Of a stretch of DNA of 64,000 nt, positions 26,918 through 35,213 are shown in pieces (positions within the stretch are counted from its first letter, which is position 1; each line of letters opens with the position of its first letter). Location: the NCBI GenBank assembly GCA_017554615.1, contig JAFZHY010000022.1:1-64000 (forward strand). The letters are read 5' to 3'. Under the pieces are notes generated by a model. That model was given only the letters and a program-made list of their open reading frames with translations, was not told the origin of the DNA and did no database searches. Position numbers and translations under genes: made by a program. Origin of the DNA: Clostridia bacterium (GTDB taxonomy: Bacteria; Bacillota; Clostridia; UMGS1840; HGM11507).

Positions 26918-27919
26918 ATGAAAAAAATAGGCAAACAAACAGTAGAATTAAAAAATAAACCTGTTATATCAGGCCATTATTCAATAGTCGGCCCAAAAGA
27001 AGGGGAAGGCCCTTTGGCAAGATATTTTGATAAGATTTTAGAAGACTCAAAATTCGGCGAGGACACATGGGAAAAGTCGGAAAGTAAGTTTGTAAAAACT
27101 GCCATAGAAAATGCGCTTAAAAAGGCAAATTTAACCGTAAACGATATAGATTATATATTTTCGGGCGACCTTTTAAATCAATGTGCGTCAAGCAGTTTTG
27201 CAATCAAGGATATGGAAATACCTTTCTTTGGTTTGTACGGAGCGTGTTCAACCATGGCAGAAAGCCTCTCTCTTGCCGCAATGACTGTTGACGGAGAGTT
27301 TGCTGAAAATGTAGTTGCAGTAACCTCATCACACTATTGTTCAGCAGAAAGACAATTCCGTTTTCCTTTAGAATACGGAGGAACAAGACCGGAAACTTCA
27401 CAATGGACAGTAACAGGCTCTGGCGCAGTCGTTGTTTCTGATGCAGGAGATGGTCCTTATATCAACAGATTAACAACAGGAAAAATTGTAGATTTAGGTG
27501 TAAAAGATGCAAATAATATGGGTGCAGCAATGGCACCCGCAGCAGCAGACACTATTATCACATTTTTTGAAGATACCAAGGAAGACCCTGACAGTTATGA
27601 CTTGATAATTACAGGAGATTTAGGGAAGATAGGTTCTGAGATTTTAAATGATATTCTTAGGAAAAACGGATATAAACTAAATAACTTAAATGACTGTGGG
27701 GTTTTGATATATGATATAGAAACTCAGGATGTTCATTCAGGGGGAAGCGGATGCGGATGCTCTGCAAGTGTTCTAACAAGTTTTATATTACCTCAGATAA
27801 TATGCGGTAAATATAAAAAAGTGCTTTTTATTGCAACAGGAGCATTAATGAGTACAACAACTACTCAGCAGGGTTCAAGCATTCCTGGTATTGCACACTT
27901 AGTGGAAATTATTAAATAA
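26918..27919 (+). CDS. spoVAD: Stage V sporulation protein AD
   Basis: The 333-residue protein is thiolase-like: an SIVGPKEGEGPL start, DLLNQCASSSFA and FGLYGACSTMAE around the residue equivalent to the thiolase nucleophile, and a C-terminal GGSGCGCSASV. SpoVAD binds dipicolinic acid in the SpoVA complex. It lies 13 bases after spoVAC and 13 bases before the preferred spoVAE start. Confidence 0.95.
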   Translation: MKKIGKQTVELKNKPVISGHYSIVGPKEGEGPLARYFDKILEDSKFGEDTWEKSESKFVKTAIENALKKANLTVNDIDYIFSGDLLNQCASSSFAIKDMEIPFFGLYGACSTMAESLSLAAMTVDGEFAENVVAVTSSHYCSAERQFRFPLEYGGTRPETSQWTVTGSGAVVVSDAGDGPYINRLTTGKIVDLGVKDANNMGAAMAPAAADTIITFFEDTKEDPDSYDLIITGDLGKIGSEILNDILRKNGYKLNNLNDCGVLIYDIETQDVHSGGSGCGCSASVLTSFILPQIICGKYKKVLFIATGALMSTTTTQQGSSIPGIAHLVEIIK

Positions 27920-27932
27920 CGGAGGAATAGTG

Positions 27933-28289
27933 ATGGAATATTTCTGGGCATTTGTTATTGGGGGAATACTTTGTATTATAGGTCAGTTACTCATAGATTT
28001 AACAAAACTGACTCCTGCAAGAATACTTGTCATATATGTTGTGGCAGGAACAATTCTTACCGTGTTGGGATTATATCAGCCATTGGTGGACTTGGCAGGA
28101 TGTGGGGCAACAGTACCACTTACAGGTTTTGGATATTCACTGGGAAAAGGAGTGTTAGAGGGTATAGATAAAAAAGGTCTTCTCGGCGTATTCACAGGAG
28201 GCCTTGAAGCAACAAGCGGAGGAATAGCCGCAGCAATCTTTTTCGGATTTTTAGTTTCTCTTATTTTTAAACCAAAGGAGAAGAAATAA
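27933..28289 (+). CDS. spoVAE: Stage V sporulation protein AE (SpoVAEb type)
   Basis: The 118-residue membrane protein has three or four hydrophobic segments and the family's GCGATVPLTGFGYSLGKG and GLEATSGGIAAAI segments. It completes the SpoVA DPA channel set. ATG 27933, six bases after GGAGGA, was preferred over an in-frame GTG at 27930. No clear terminator follows; the next structure is a hairpin array from 28333. Confidence 0.92.
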   Translation: MEYFWAFVIGGILCIIGQLLIDLTKLTPARILVIYVVAGTILTVLGLYQPLVDLAGCGATVPLTGFGYSLGKGVLEGIDKKGLLGVFTGGLEATSGGIAAAIFFGFLVSLIFKPKEKK

Positions 28290-28332
28290 AGATTGTAAGT
28301 GGGGTTTAGTTTTATGAGAATAAAAATATTTT

Positions 28333-28504
28333 AATGAAATCGTTCACGTTGTTCACGATGAAATCCAAACAAGTTTGGATGAAATCAAAGCCTTTGGTCT
28401 TTGATGAAATTAAATCCGTCTTCAATATTCCGACTTTCGTCGGATTTCATCACGAAGTGATTTCATCTGCATTAGCAGATTTCTTTCGTCGAAAGACGGA
28501 TTTA
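28333..28504 (-). repeat. Array of mini-hairpins with GATTTCATC linkers (array 4)
   Basis: A chain of small palindromes is joined by ATGAAATC/GATTTCAT linkers. Those read on the plus strand include TCGTTCACG...CGTTCACGA-like repeats, TCCAAACAAGTTTGGA, TCAAAGCCTTTGGTCTTTGA, TCCGACTTTCGTCGGA, TCACGAAGTGA and TCTGCATTAGCAGA. TAAATCCGTCTT at 28411-28422 is exactly complementary to AAGACGGATTTA at 28493-28504, so the right half can close into a multibranched fold. It directly follows the terminator of tRNA-fMet as read on the minus strand. An open frame through it (28334-28588) is not a gene. Confidence 0.7.
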
Positions 28505-28506
28505 GT

Positions 28507-28544
28507 TAAAAAAAGCACCTGCAAAAATTGCAAGTGCTTTTTTT
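28507..28544. terminator. Intrinsic terminator of tRNA-Met, possibly bidirectional
   Basis: AAAAGCAC...GTGCTTTT with inner TGCAA/TTGCA pairing, flanked by A and T runs on both sides. It begins right after the tRNA 3' end on the minus strand. Confidence 0.85.
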
Positions 28545-28621
28545 TGGTTGCGGAGAGCGGATTTGAACCACTGACCTTCGGATTATGAGCCCGACGAGCT
28601 ACCAAGCTGCTCCACTCCGCG
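28545..28621 (-). tRNA. Initiator tRNA-Met (anticodon CAU)
   Basis: A 77-base cloverleaf on the minus strand with CCA encoded. It is an initiator because base 1 (C) cannot pair with base 72 (A) and the D stem has A11-U24. The anticodon loop is CTCATAA. The anticodon stem TCGGG/TCCGA has G29-C41 and G30-C40 but G31-U39, so the usual three G-C pairs of initiators are two plus a wobble. Confidence 0.92.
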
Positions 28622-28811
28622 TCAACATATTATGGTATTACTATATCACACAAAATTAAGTTTGTCAATAAATATTTGAAATTATTTCTATATGATACTT
28701 TGATTATATGATAAACTACATTGAAATTATTACATTTTTAAAGAATTTTATGCATATTAAAATAATATCTTTTAATAAATATATTTTATTAACACAAAAA
28801 GTAAAAAAATG

Positions 28812-28840
28812 TTGACTTTAACAAAATGTTTTGATAAAAT
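28812..28840 (+). promoter_or_regulatory. Sigma-A type promoter for the T-box/ior operon
   Basis: TTGACT at 28812-28817 and TAAAAT at 28835-28840 with 17 bases between. Transcription would start near 28847, just before the T-box leader. Confidence 0.8.
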
Positions 28841-28846
28841 AATAAT

Positions 28847-29115
28847 GTTTAAAAGTGTTTGAGCAAAAACAAGTAGGTAATGTATAAGCCTCCAGAGAGT
28901 TGCCGTTTGGTGCAAGGCAATGGCAAAGCATTATTGAATACATTTTGTTAACTGCGTACCGAAAGTTTATTTAGTAGGCTGCGCCGGGCGTTCCCGTTAC
29001 AGAACAAGGGTATGATAGTACCTGTTAAGGCTATGGTTGTAAAATCATGGTGAACAGAGGTGGTACCACGGGAAGAATCTCGTCCTCAGCGTTTTAGTCG
29101 GAGGGCGTTTTTTTA
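28847..29115 (+). promoter_or_regulatory. T-box riboswitch leader, specifier probably UAC (tyrosine)
   Basis: All T-box landmarks are present: Stem I with AGTAGG, AGAGAG and GGTGCAAGG elements, the T-box proper AGAGGTGGTACCACG at 29056-29070, and a competing terminator (CGTCCTC at 29081-29087 with GAGGGCG at 29101-29107, then seven T). In Stem I, GTAATG (28876) pairs with CATTAT (28929) and CAAAA pairs with TTTTG below. The internal loop strand between them reads TGAA-TAC-A, placing TAC at 28939-28941 with the purine that usually follows the specifier. Uncharged tRNA would stabilise the antiterminator and switch on the symporter-ligase-iorAB genes. Class certain, amino acid probable. Confidence 0.93.
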
Positions 29116-29175
29116 TTGTGATTTAATATAATGATTTTGTTAATTTATTTGTAAGACTTGAAAGGGTGTATTTAA

Positions 29176-30711
29176 ATGTTATTAAAAATTTCATTGCTGA
29201 TAGTTTTCTTCTCAGTAATGATAGCAGTCGGGCTTATCTGCAGAAAGAATTCAACCGATGTTAACGGTTTTGTATTAGGGGGGCGTTCAGTTGGTCCCTG
29301 GCTTACAGCGTTCGCATATGGAACTTCATATTTTAGCGCAGTAATATTTGTTGGTTATGCAGGTCAGTTCGGTTGGAAATTCGGAATAGCATCCACCTGG
29401 ATAGGTATAGGTAACGCAGTTATCGGTTCACTTATGGCGTGGATAATATTAGGCAGAAGAACAAGGCTTATGTCTCAGCATCTTCATTCTGCTACAATGC
29501 CTGAATTTTTCGGTAAAAGATATTTAAGCACACCACTTAAAATAACAGCATCTGTTATTGTATTTATATTTTTAATTCCGTATACAGCATCTTTATATAA
29601 CGGTTTATCAAGACTGTTTTCAATGGCATTTCCAGGTATAGACTACTCTGTATGTGTAATAGTTATGGCAATTCTTACGGGAATATATGTTATTGCAGGT
29701 GGATATATGGCAACTGCAATTAACGATTTTATTCAAGGAATAATAATGATAATTGGTATAGTTGCAGTTATTTTAACAGTTCTTTCTCAGAACGGTGGTT
29801 TTTTAGAATCTTTAAAAGGTCTTGCTATGGTAGAAGACGCAGTTCCTGGAGTGTATAATTCATTTTTCGGTCCTGACCCGTTAGGCCTTATGTTTGTGGT
29901 TATATTAACTTCACTCGGTACATGGGGGCTTCCTCAGATGGTGCAAAAGTTTTATGCAATAAAGAGCGAAAATGATATAAATAAAGGAACAATTATTTCA
30001 ACATTATTTGCAGTTGTGGTTGCAGGTGGATGCTACTTCTTAGGAGGTTTTGGCAGACTCTACTCAGGTAAATTAAATGTAATAAACGGTTTACCTGAAG
30101 GTGGCTTTGATTCTATAATTCCTGCAATGCTTTCAAGCCTTCCCGATGTGCTTATTGCAATAGTGATAATTTTAGTATTGTCAGCATCAATGTCAACTTT
30201 ATCATCATTGGTGTTAGCCTCAAGTTCAACATTAACTCTTGATATGATAAAAGGTCATATAATTAAAAATATGACAGATAAAAAACAAGTTTTTATAATG
30301 AGAGTGTTTATAGTTATCTTTATTACTGTGTCAGCAGTTATAGCACTTAATAAAGATAAATTAGGATATATTGCCGATATGATGGGAATATCATGGGGTG
30401 CATTGGCAGGAGCATTCCTTGCACCGTTCTTATACGGACTTTACTTTAAGAAAACAACAAAACTTTCAGTCTGGGTATGCTTTATTTTAGGCTCAGGAAT
30501 AATGGTTTTAAATATGTTCTTTAGAAGTTCGTTCCCTATAATATTGCAATCACCAATTAACTGTGGTGTAAGTGCAATGGTGGCAGGTCTTGTAGTTATT
30601 CCGATAGTAAGTCTGATTACTAAAAAAATGGATAAAAACGAAGTGGAAAATATGTTTATGTGCTATGAAAAAGAAGTTGTAGTTCATGTAAAAGAATCTT
30701 TAGGAAAGTAG
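29176..30711 (+). CDS. Sodium:solute symporter (SSS family)
   Basis: The 511-residue protein has about 13 hydrophobic helices and the SSS pattern: an LGGRSVGPWLTAFAYGTSYFS segment in the second helix region, then GGYMATAINDFIQG near residue 175 and SASMSTLSSLVLASSS near 340, which corresponds to the sodium site. Substrate cannot be read from sequence; as the first gene behind a probable tyrosine T-box and ahead of an acid-CoA ligase and iorAB, an aromatic acid or amino acid is the best guess. A ribosome site GAAAGGGTG precedes the ATG. Confidence 0.88.
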   Translation: MLLKISLLIVFFSVMIAVGLICRKNSTDVNGFVLGGRSVGPWLTAFAYGTSYFSAVIFVGYAGQFGWKFGIASTWIGIGNAVIGSLMAWIILGRRTRLMSQHLHSATMPEFFGKRYLSTPLKITASVIVFIFLIPYTASLYNGLSRLFSMAFPGIDYSVCVIVMAILTGIYVIAGGYMATAINDFIQGIIMIIGIVAVILTVLSQNGGFLESLKGLAMVEDAVPGVYNSFFGPDPLGLMFVVILTSLGTWGLPQMVQKFYAIKSENDINKGTIISTLFAVVVAGGCYFLGGFGRLYSGKLNVINGLPEGGFDSIIPAMLSSLPDVLIAIVIILVLSASMSTLSSLVLASSSTLTLDMIKGHIIKNMTDKKQVFIMRVFIVIFITVSAVIALNKDKLGYIADMMGISWGALAGAFLAPFLYGLYFKKTTKLSVWVCFILGSGIMVLNMFFRSSFPIILQSPINCGVSAMVAGLVVIPIVSLITKKMDKNEVENMFMCYEKEVVVHVKESLGK

Positions 30712-30732
30712 AAAAAGAAAGGGGAGAAATAA

Positions 30733-32370
30733 ATGCCTATTACCGATATTTTGCAAAAAAATGCAGACTTTTATCCTAATGATGTAAGTCTTGTAGAAAT
30801 TAACCCTAAATTAGAAAATCAAGCCCGTATGACATGGAGAGAATATTCTCTTATTGAGTCTAATCCATCTGAAGCATACAGAAAGGAAATCACCTGGAGT
30901 GATTTTAATAAAAAGGCAAACAGATTTGCAAATCTTTTATTGTCAAGAGGAATAAAAAAAGGCGATAAAGTTGCAATACTTCTTATGAACTGTCTTGAAT
31001 GGCTGCCTATATATTTTGGAGCATTAAAAGCAGGAGCAATGGCAGTTCCCCTAAATTACAGATATACAGCCGAAGAAATAAGATATTGTCTTGACCTTGC
31101 AGATGCAGATGCCCTTGTATTCGGTCCTGAATTTACAGGCAGAGTAGAAGAAATCTGCTTTAAATCAAAGAAGGTTAAATTATGGTTATATCACGGAGAA
31201 GACTGTCCTACATTTGCAGAAAGTTATGATAAACTTACTACATATTTTTCAGAACTTAACCCTGATATAAAACTTACAGATGACGATTATGCGGCAATCT
31301 ATTTCTCATCAGGAACAACAGGCTTTCCTAAAGCCATTATCCATAAACACAGAAGCCTTACACACTCTGCAATGACCGAGCAGAACCATCACTCTCAGAC
31401 AAAAGATGATGTGTTCTTATGTATTCCTCCTCTATATCATACAGGGGCGAAAATGCATTGGTTCGGAAGTTTCTTAGTGGGTGGAAAAGCAGTTATTCTA
31501 AAAGGTATAAAACCTGAATGGATATTAAAATCAGTGTCAGAAGAACACTGTTCAATAGTATGGCTTTTAGTTCCATGGGCTCAGGATATCTTAGATGCTA
31601 TTGAGCGTGGGGATATAAAACTTGAAGACTATGAATTAAGCCAGTGGAGGCTTATGCATATAGGAGCACAGCCTGTTCCTCCAAGCCTTATTAAAAGATG
31701 GAAAGAAGTTTTCCCTAACCACAGTTATGATACAAACTACGGTCTTTCTGAATCCATTGGCCCAGGTTGTGTCCACCTTGGCGTTGAAAACGAGCATAAA
31801 GTGGGCGCAATAGGTAAAGCAGGTTTCGGATGGCAGACAAAAATTGTCGACGAAGAAAGAAACGAAGTTAAAAAAGGCGAAGTCGGTGAACTTGCAGTTA
31901 AAGGCCCTGGTGTTATGACTGCGTATTATAAAGACGAAAATGCAACCAACGAAGTGTTAAAAGACGGTTGGCTCTACACAGGGGATATGGCGCAGGAAGA
32001 TGAAGATGGTTTTATTTTCCTTGTTGACAGAAAGAAAGATGTTATCATCTCAGGCGGCGAAAATATTTACCCTGTCCAGATAGAAGACTTTTTAAGAAAA
32101 CACGATAGTATAAGCGATGTTGCGGTTATTGGTCTTCCTGATTCAAGATTAGGAGAAATTGCAACAGCCATAATTCAGATAAAAGACGGTTTAAAACTAA
32201 CAGAAGAGGATATAAACGATTTTTGTATGGACCTTCCAAGGTATAAACGTCCTCATAAGGTTATTTTTGCAGATGTGCCAAGAAATCCGACTGGTAAAAT
32301 AGAAAAACCTAAATTAAGAGAGATTTATTGTGGTGAAAGCGTAGTGGCAAAACAGAACGAAATAAAATAG
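30733..32370 (+). CDS. AMP-forming acyl/aryl-CoA ligase
   Basis: Class I adenylate-forming enzyme of 545 residues. The ATP-binding loop SSGTTGFPKA is near residue 195, the YGLSESIG motif near 337, the TGD core motif (WLYTGDMA) near 415, the hinge VDRKKDVIISGGENIYP near 434, and the catalytic lysine is in NPTGKIEK near the C-terminus. It activates a carboxylic acid to its CoA thioester. Its position between a symporter and iorAB suggests arylacetates such as 4-hydroxyphenylacetate or phenylacetate (inference); a fatty acid remains possible. RBS GGGGAG, 21 bases after the symporter gene. Confidence 0.88.
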   Translation: MPITDILQKNADFYPNDVSLVEINPKLENQARMTWREYSLIESNPSEAYRKEITWSDFNKKANRFANLLLSRGIKKGDKVAILLMNCLEWLPIYFGALKAGAMAVPLNYRYTAEEIRYCLDLADADALVFGPEFTGRVEEICFKSKKVKLWLYHGEDCPTFAESYDKLTTYFSELNPDIKLTDDDYAAIYFSSGTTGFPKAIIHKHRSLTHSAMTEQNHHSQTKDDVFLCIPPLYHTGAKMHWFGSFLVGGKAVILKGIKPEWILKSVSEEHCSIVWLLVPWAQDILDAIERGDIKLEDYELSQWRLMHIGAQPVPPSLIKRWKEVFPNHSYDTNYGLSESIGPGCVHLGVENEHKVGAIGKAGFGWQTKIVDEERNEVKKGEVGELAVKGPGVMTAYYKDENATNEVLKDGWLYTGDMAQEDEDGFIFLVDRKKDVIISGGENIYPVQIEDFLRKHDSISDVAVIGLPDSRLGEIATAIIQIKDGLKLTEEDINDFCMDLPRYKRPHKVIFADVPRNPTGKIEKPKLREIYCGESVVAKQNEIK

Positions 32371-32384
32371 AAGGGAAGATATAG

Positions 32385-34121
32385 ATGAAAAAGTTATTAC
32401 TTGGTAATGCTGCAGTTGCGAGAGGCGCATATGAAGCCGGTGTTAACGTGGTTGCCTCATATCCCGGAACTCCCAGCACAGAAATAACAGAAGAAATAGT
32501 AAAATATGACGAAATATATGCAGAGTGGTCTCCTAATGAAAAGGTTGCCGCGGAAGTGGCAATAGGAGCATCCATAGGCGGTGCAAGAGCAATGAGTTGT
32601 ATGAAGCATGTCGGCTTAAACGTTATGGCAGACCCTGTGTTTACAGTAAGTTATACAGGTGTTAACGGAGGGCTTGTGTTATGTGTTGCCGATGACCCTG
32701 GTATGCATTCATCACAGAATGAACAGGACTCAAGACACTATGCAAAAGCATCTAAAATAACAATGCTTGAACCTGCAGATTCTTCTGAATGTAAAGAATT
32801 TACTAAACTTGCATTTAAACTATCAGAAGAAATGGATACACCTGTGTTTATCCGTCTTTCTACAAGAGTATCTCATTCTCAGAGTATGGTAGAATTATCA
32901 GAAAGAGAAAATATAGATATTAAACCGTATGAAAAAAATATCGGAAAATATGTTATGATGCCTGGTAATGCAATAAAAAGGCATGTAGTGGTTGAAGAAA
33001 GAATAAATAAATTAAAAGAATATGCAGAAAAAAGCGATTTGAATGTAGTTGAAGATAATAATTCCAAAATAGGTGTTATCTCTGCAGGTATCGCATATAT
33101 GTATTCAAAAGAAGTGTTAGGGGATAAGGCAGACTATCTTAAATTAGGTATGGTATATCCTCTTCCTGAAAATAAAATAAAAGAATTCTGTAAAAACCAC
33201 GATAAAGTATTTGTTATAGAAGAATTGGATCCGTTTATTGAAGATTACTGTAAATCTCTTGGACTTACAGTATACGGAAAAGATATGCTAACTCTTCTTG
33301 GCGAATATACACCATCTATGATAAAAAAAGCAGTGCTTGGAGAAGAGCAACCAGAAGTATTACAAGCAAGTGAACCAATACCTGTAAGACCTCCTGTAAT
33401 GTGTGCAGGATGCCCTCACAGAGGAGCCTTCTATGTTCTTAAAAAATTAGGCTTAACTGTGTCAGGAGATATAGGATGTTATACCCTTGGTGCAACAGTT
33501 CCTCTTCAGTCGGTTGATACAACTATCTGTATGGGTGCATCAGTAAGTGCTGCTCACGGTATGGCAAAAGCAAGAGGTAAGGAATTTAATAAAAAATTAG
33601 TATCTGTAATAGGCGACTCTACATTTATGCATTCAGGTATAACAGGACTTGTTGATATTGTCTATAATAAAGGCAATAACACAGTTATTATTTTAGATAA
33701 CTCTATAACAGGTATGACAGGCCATCAGGATAACCCTACCACAGGTTATACAATTCGTGGCGAAGAAACAAAGCAGGTTAATTTAATAGCACTTTGCAAA
33801 GCAGTCGGCATAGATAATATAAGAGTATGCGACCCGTTTGATGTTAAAGAATTTGAAAAGGTTGTCAAAGAAGAAACAGAGAGGGAAGAACCATCTGTTA
33901 TCATCTCTCAAAGACCGTGTGCATTACTTAAAACAGTTAAATACACAGGCCACTGTAAAATAAATGATAACTGTAAAAACTGCAAAATGTGTATGAAATT
34001 AGGATGCCCTGCTATAACTGTTAAAGACGATAAGGTGGTTATCGACCAGTCTCAGTGTAACGGTTGTGGTTTGTGTGTAAATGTTTGTCCTTTTGGTGCG
34101 ATTAAAAAGGAGGATAACTGA
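32385..34121 (+). CDS. iorA: Indolepyruvate:ferredoxin oxidoreductase alpha subunit
   Basis: The 578-residue subunit has the N-terminal pyrimidine-binding domain (SYPGTPSTEITEEI near residue 24), a middle domain, the thiamine-diphosphate domain with GDIGCYTLG near 363 and GDSTFMHSGITGL plus DNSITGMTGHQ, and a C-terminal two-cluster ferredoxin (CKNCKMCMKLGCP and CNGCGLCVNVCPFGA). IorAB interconverts aryl pyruvates plus CoA with aryl-acetyl-CoA, CO2 and reduced ferredoxin. It is 14 bases after the ligase gene and one base ahead of iorB. Confidence 0.95.
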   Translation: MKKLLLGNAAVARGAYEAGVNVVASYPGTPSTEITEEIVKYDEIYAEWSPNEKVAAEVAIGASIGGARAMSCMKHVGLNVMADPVFTVSYTGVNGGLVLCVADDPGMHSSQNEQDSRHYAKASKITMLEPADSSECKEFTKLAFKLSEEMDTPVFIRLSTRVSHSQSMVELSERENIDIKPYEKNIGKYVMMPGNAIKRHVVVEERINKLKEYAEKSDLNVVEDNNSKIGVISAGIAYMYSKEVLGDKADYLKLGMVYPLPENKIKEFCKNHDKVFVIEELDPFIEDYCKSLGLTVYGKDMLTLLGEYTPSMIKKAVLGEEQPEVLQASEPIPVRPPVMCAGCPHRGAFYVLKKLGLTVSGDIGCYTLGATVPLQSVDTTICMGASVSAAHGMAKARGKEFNKKLVSVIGDSTFMHSGITGLVDIVYNKGNNTVIILDNSITGMTGHQDNPTTGYTIRGEETKQVNLIALCKAVGIDNIRVCDPFDVKEFEKVVKEETEREEPSVIISQRPCALLKTVKYTGHCKINDNCKNCKMCMKLGCPAITVKDDKVVIDQSQCNGCGLCVNVCPFGAIKKEDN

Positions 34122-34122
34122 T

Positions 34123-34689
34123 ATGACTAAAAATATAATGATTGTCGGAGTCGGCGGGCAGGGAACTTTACTTGCAAGCAGAATTTTAGGCAATACTGTA
34201 ATAGAAGAAGGCTATGATGTAAAAGTATCAGAAGTGCATGGTATGAGCCAGAGAGGCGGAAGCGTTGTAACCTATGTTAAATACGGAGAAAAAGTATATT
34301 CTCCGATAATCGACAGAGGGGAAGCGGATATTATCCTTGCCTTTGAACTTTTAGAAGCATACAGAGCACTCCCTTATCTTAAAAAAGGGGGTAAAATGAT
34401 TGTTAATACTCAGTCTATCGACCCTATGCCTGTTATAACAGGTGTTGCAAAATATCCTGAAAATATTGTCGAAAAATTATCAGCCGAAATTGATGTGCTT
34501 CCAATTGATGCATTAAAACTTGCAAAAGAAGCGGGAAATATAAAAGCAGTTAATGTTGTGTTAATCGGTGTAATGGCAAAAAGCACAGATATCCCTTATG
34601 AAAAATGGGTGGAAATAATTAAAAAAACAGTTCCTGAAAAGTTCCTTCAAGTAAACTTAAAAGCGTTTGATTTAGGATACGGTATTTAA
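34123..34689 (+). CDS. iorB: Indolepyruvate:ferredoxin oxidoreductase beta subunit
   Basis: The 188-residue gamma-domain subunit shows the characteristic IVGVGGQGTLLASRILG start and the SEVHGMSQRGGSVVTYVKYG motif. It pairs with IorA. The ATG at 34123 follows GGAGG at the end of iorA; a longer in-frame start would overlap iorA by 41 bases. A strong terminator closes the operon. Confidence 0.95.
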   Translation: MTKNIMIVGVGGQGTLLASRILGNTVIEEGYDVKVSEVHGMSQRGGSVVTYVKYGEKVYSPIIDRGEADIILAFELLEAYRALPYLKKGGKMIVNTQSIDPMPVITGVAKYPENIVEKLSAEIDVLPIDALKLAKEAGNIKAVNVVLIGVMAKSTDIPYEKWVEIIKKTVPEKFLQVNLKAFDLGYGI

Positions 34690-34714
34690 CAATTAAAGAT
34701 TTTTAGAATATAAT
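34686..34714 (+). promoter_or_regulatory. Candidate promoter for cotJABC overlapping the iorB terminator
   Basis: TTAACA at 34686-34691 and TATAAT at 34709-34714 are 17 bases apart. Initiation near 34721 would begin inside the left arm of the terminator hairpin, so such transcripts could not form it. Sporulation sigma-E control would be expected instead; this site is only a candidate. Confidence 0.35.
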
Positions 34715-34748
34715 AAAGCAGACAGGTTTTATATCTGTCTGCTTTTTA
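34715..34748 (+). terminator. Intrinsic terminator of the ior operon
   Basis: AGCAGACAG at 34717-34725 pairs with CTGTCTGCT at 34735-34743, followed by TTTT. Confidence 0.88.
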
Positions 34749-34775
34749 ACTTTAAGTAAAAAAGGAGAAATATAA

Positions 34776-34943
34776 ATGGATTTTGTTAATCAGATTGTAG
34801 GATACGCCTTTGTTCCGTATCAGACAACATTCAATACCTTCACTCCTGAAAAAGCATTGGAATGCGGCACTCTATTTCCTGAACTAAGCCTTAGTATGTG
34901 TGAATATTTAAATGGGGTTAAGGAGGATAAGTGTAATGGCTGA
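34776..34943 (+). CDS. cotJA: Spore coat associated protein CotJA (short)
   Basis: A 55-residue protein that short-ORF filters would miss. It begins MDFVNQIVGYAFVPYQ and contains PEKALECGTLFPELSLSM, the family's signature GTLFPEL segment. It has a good ribosome site (AAGGAG, nine bases before the ATG) and overlaps cotJB by eight bases. CotJA is a small coat protein made in the mother cell with CotJB and CotJC. Confidence 0.9.
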   Translation: MDFVNQIVGYAFVPYQTTFNTFTPEKALECGTLFPELSLSMCEYLNGVKEDKCNG

Positions 34944-35193
34944 AATGATATCAAGAAAAAGACTTTTAAGAGAAATAAAAGAAACAGATTTTGTGCTTAA
35001 AGATTTAAATCTTTATTTAGATACTCATCCTGATTGCAAACAAGCATTAAGTATGTTTGATAAGTTTGAGAAAAAATTAAAACAACTTGTTTATGAATAT
35101 GAAAAAATGTTTGGTCCTCTAACTCCGTCGGCAAATAATAATCTTGAAACATGGGAATGGATATGCGGTCCATGGCCATGGGAAAATTGTTAA
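34936..35193 (+). CDS. cotJB: Spore coat protein CotJB
   Basis: The 85-residue protein has the CotJB pattern: helical N-terminal half (KRLLREIKETDFVLKDLNLYLD), YEKMFGPLTP, and the aromatic C-terminal end WEWICGPWPWE. The ATG at 34936 was chosen, nine bases after AAGGAGG; an in-frame start at 34912 would lie further inside cotJA. It is the middle gene of the cotJABC operon. Confidence 0.93.
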   Translation: MAEMISRKRLLREIKETDFVLKDLNLYLDTHPDCKQALSMFDKFEKKLKQLVYEYEKMFGPLTPSANNNLETWEWICGPWPWENC

Positions 35194-35213
35194 TGGAAAG
35201 GGGAAACTAAATT

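Noticed and set aside
28334-28588. Open reading frame of 84 codons through the hairpin array and tRNA gene
   Set aside because: It is built from repeated hairpin linkers and overlaps the terminator and the antisense side of tRNA-fMet; no ribosome site precedes it.
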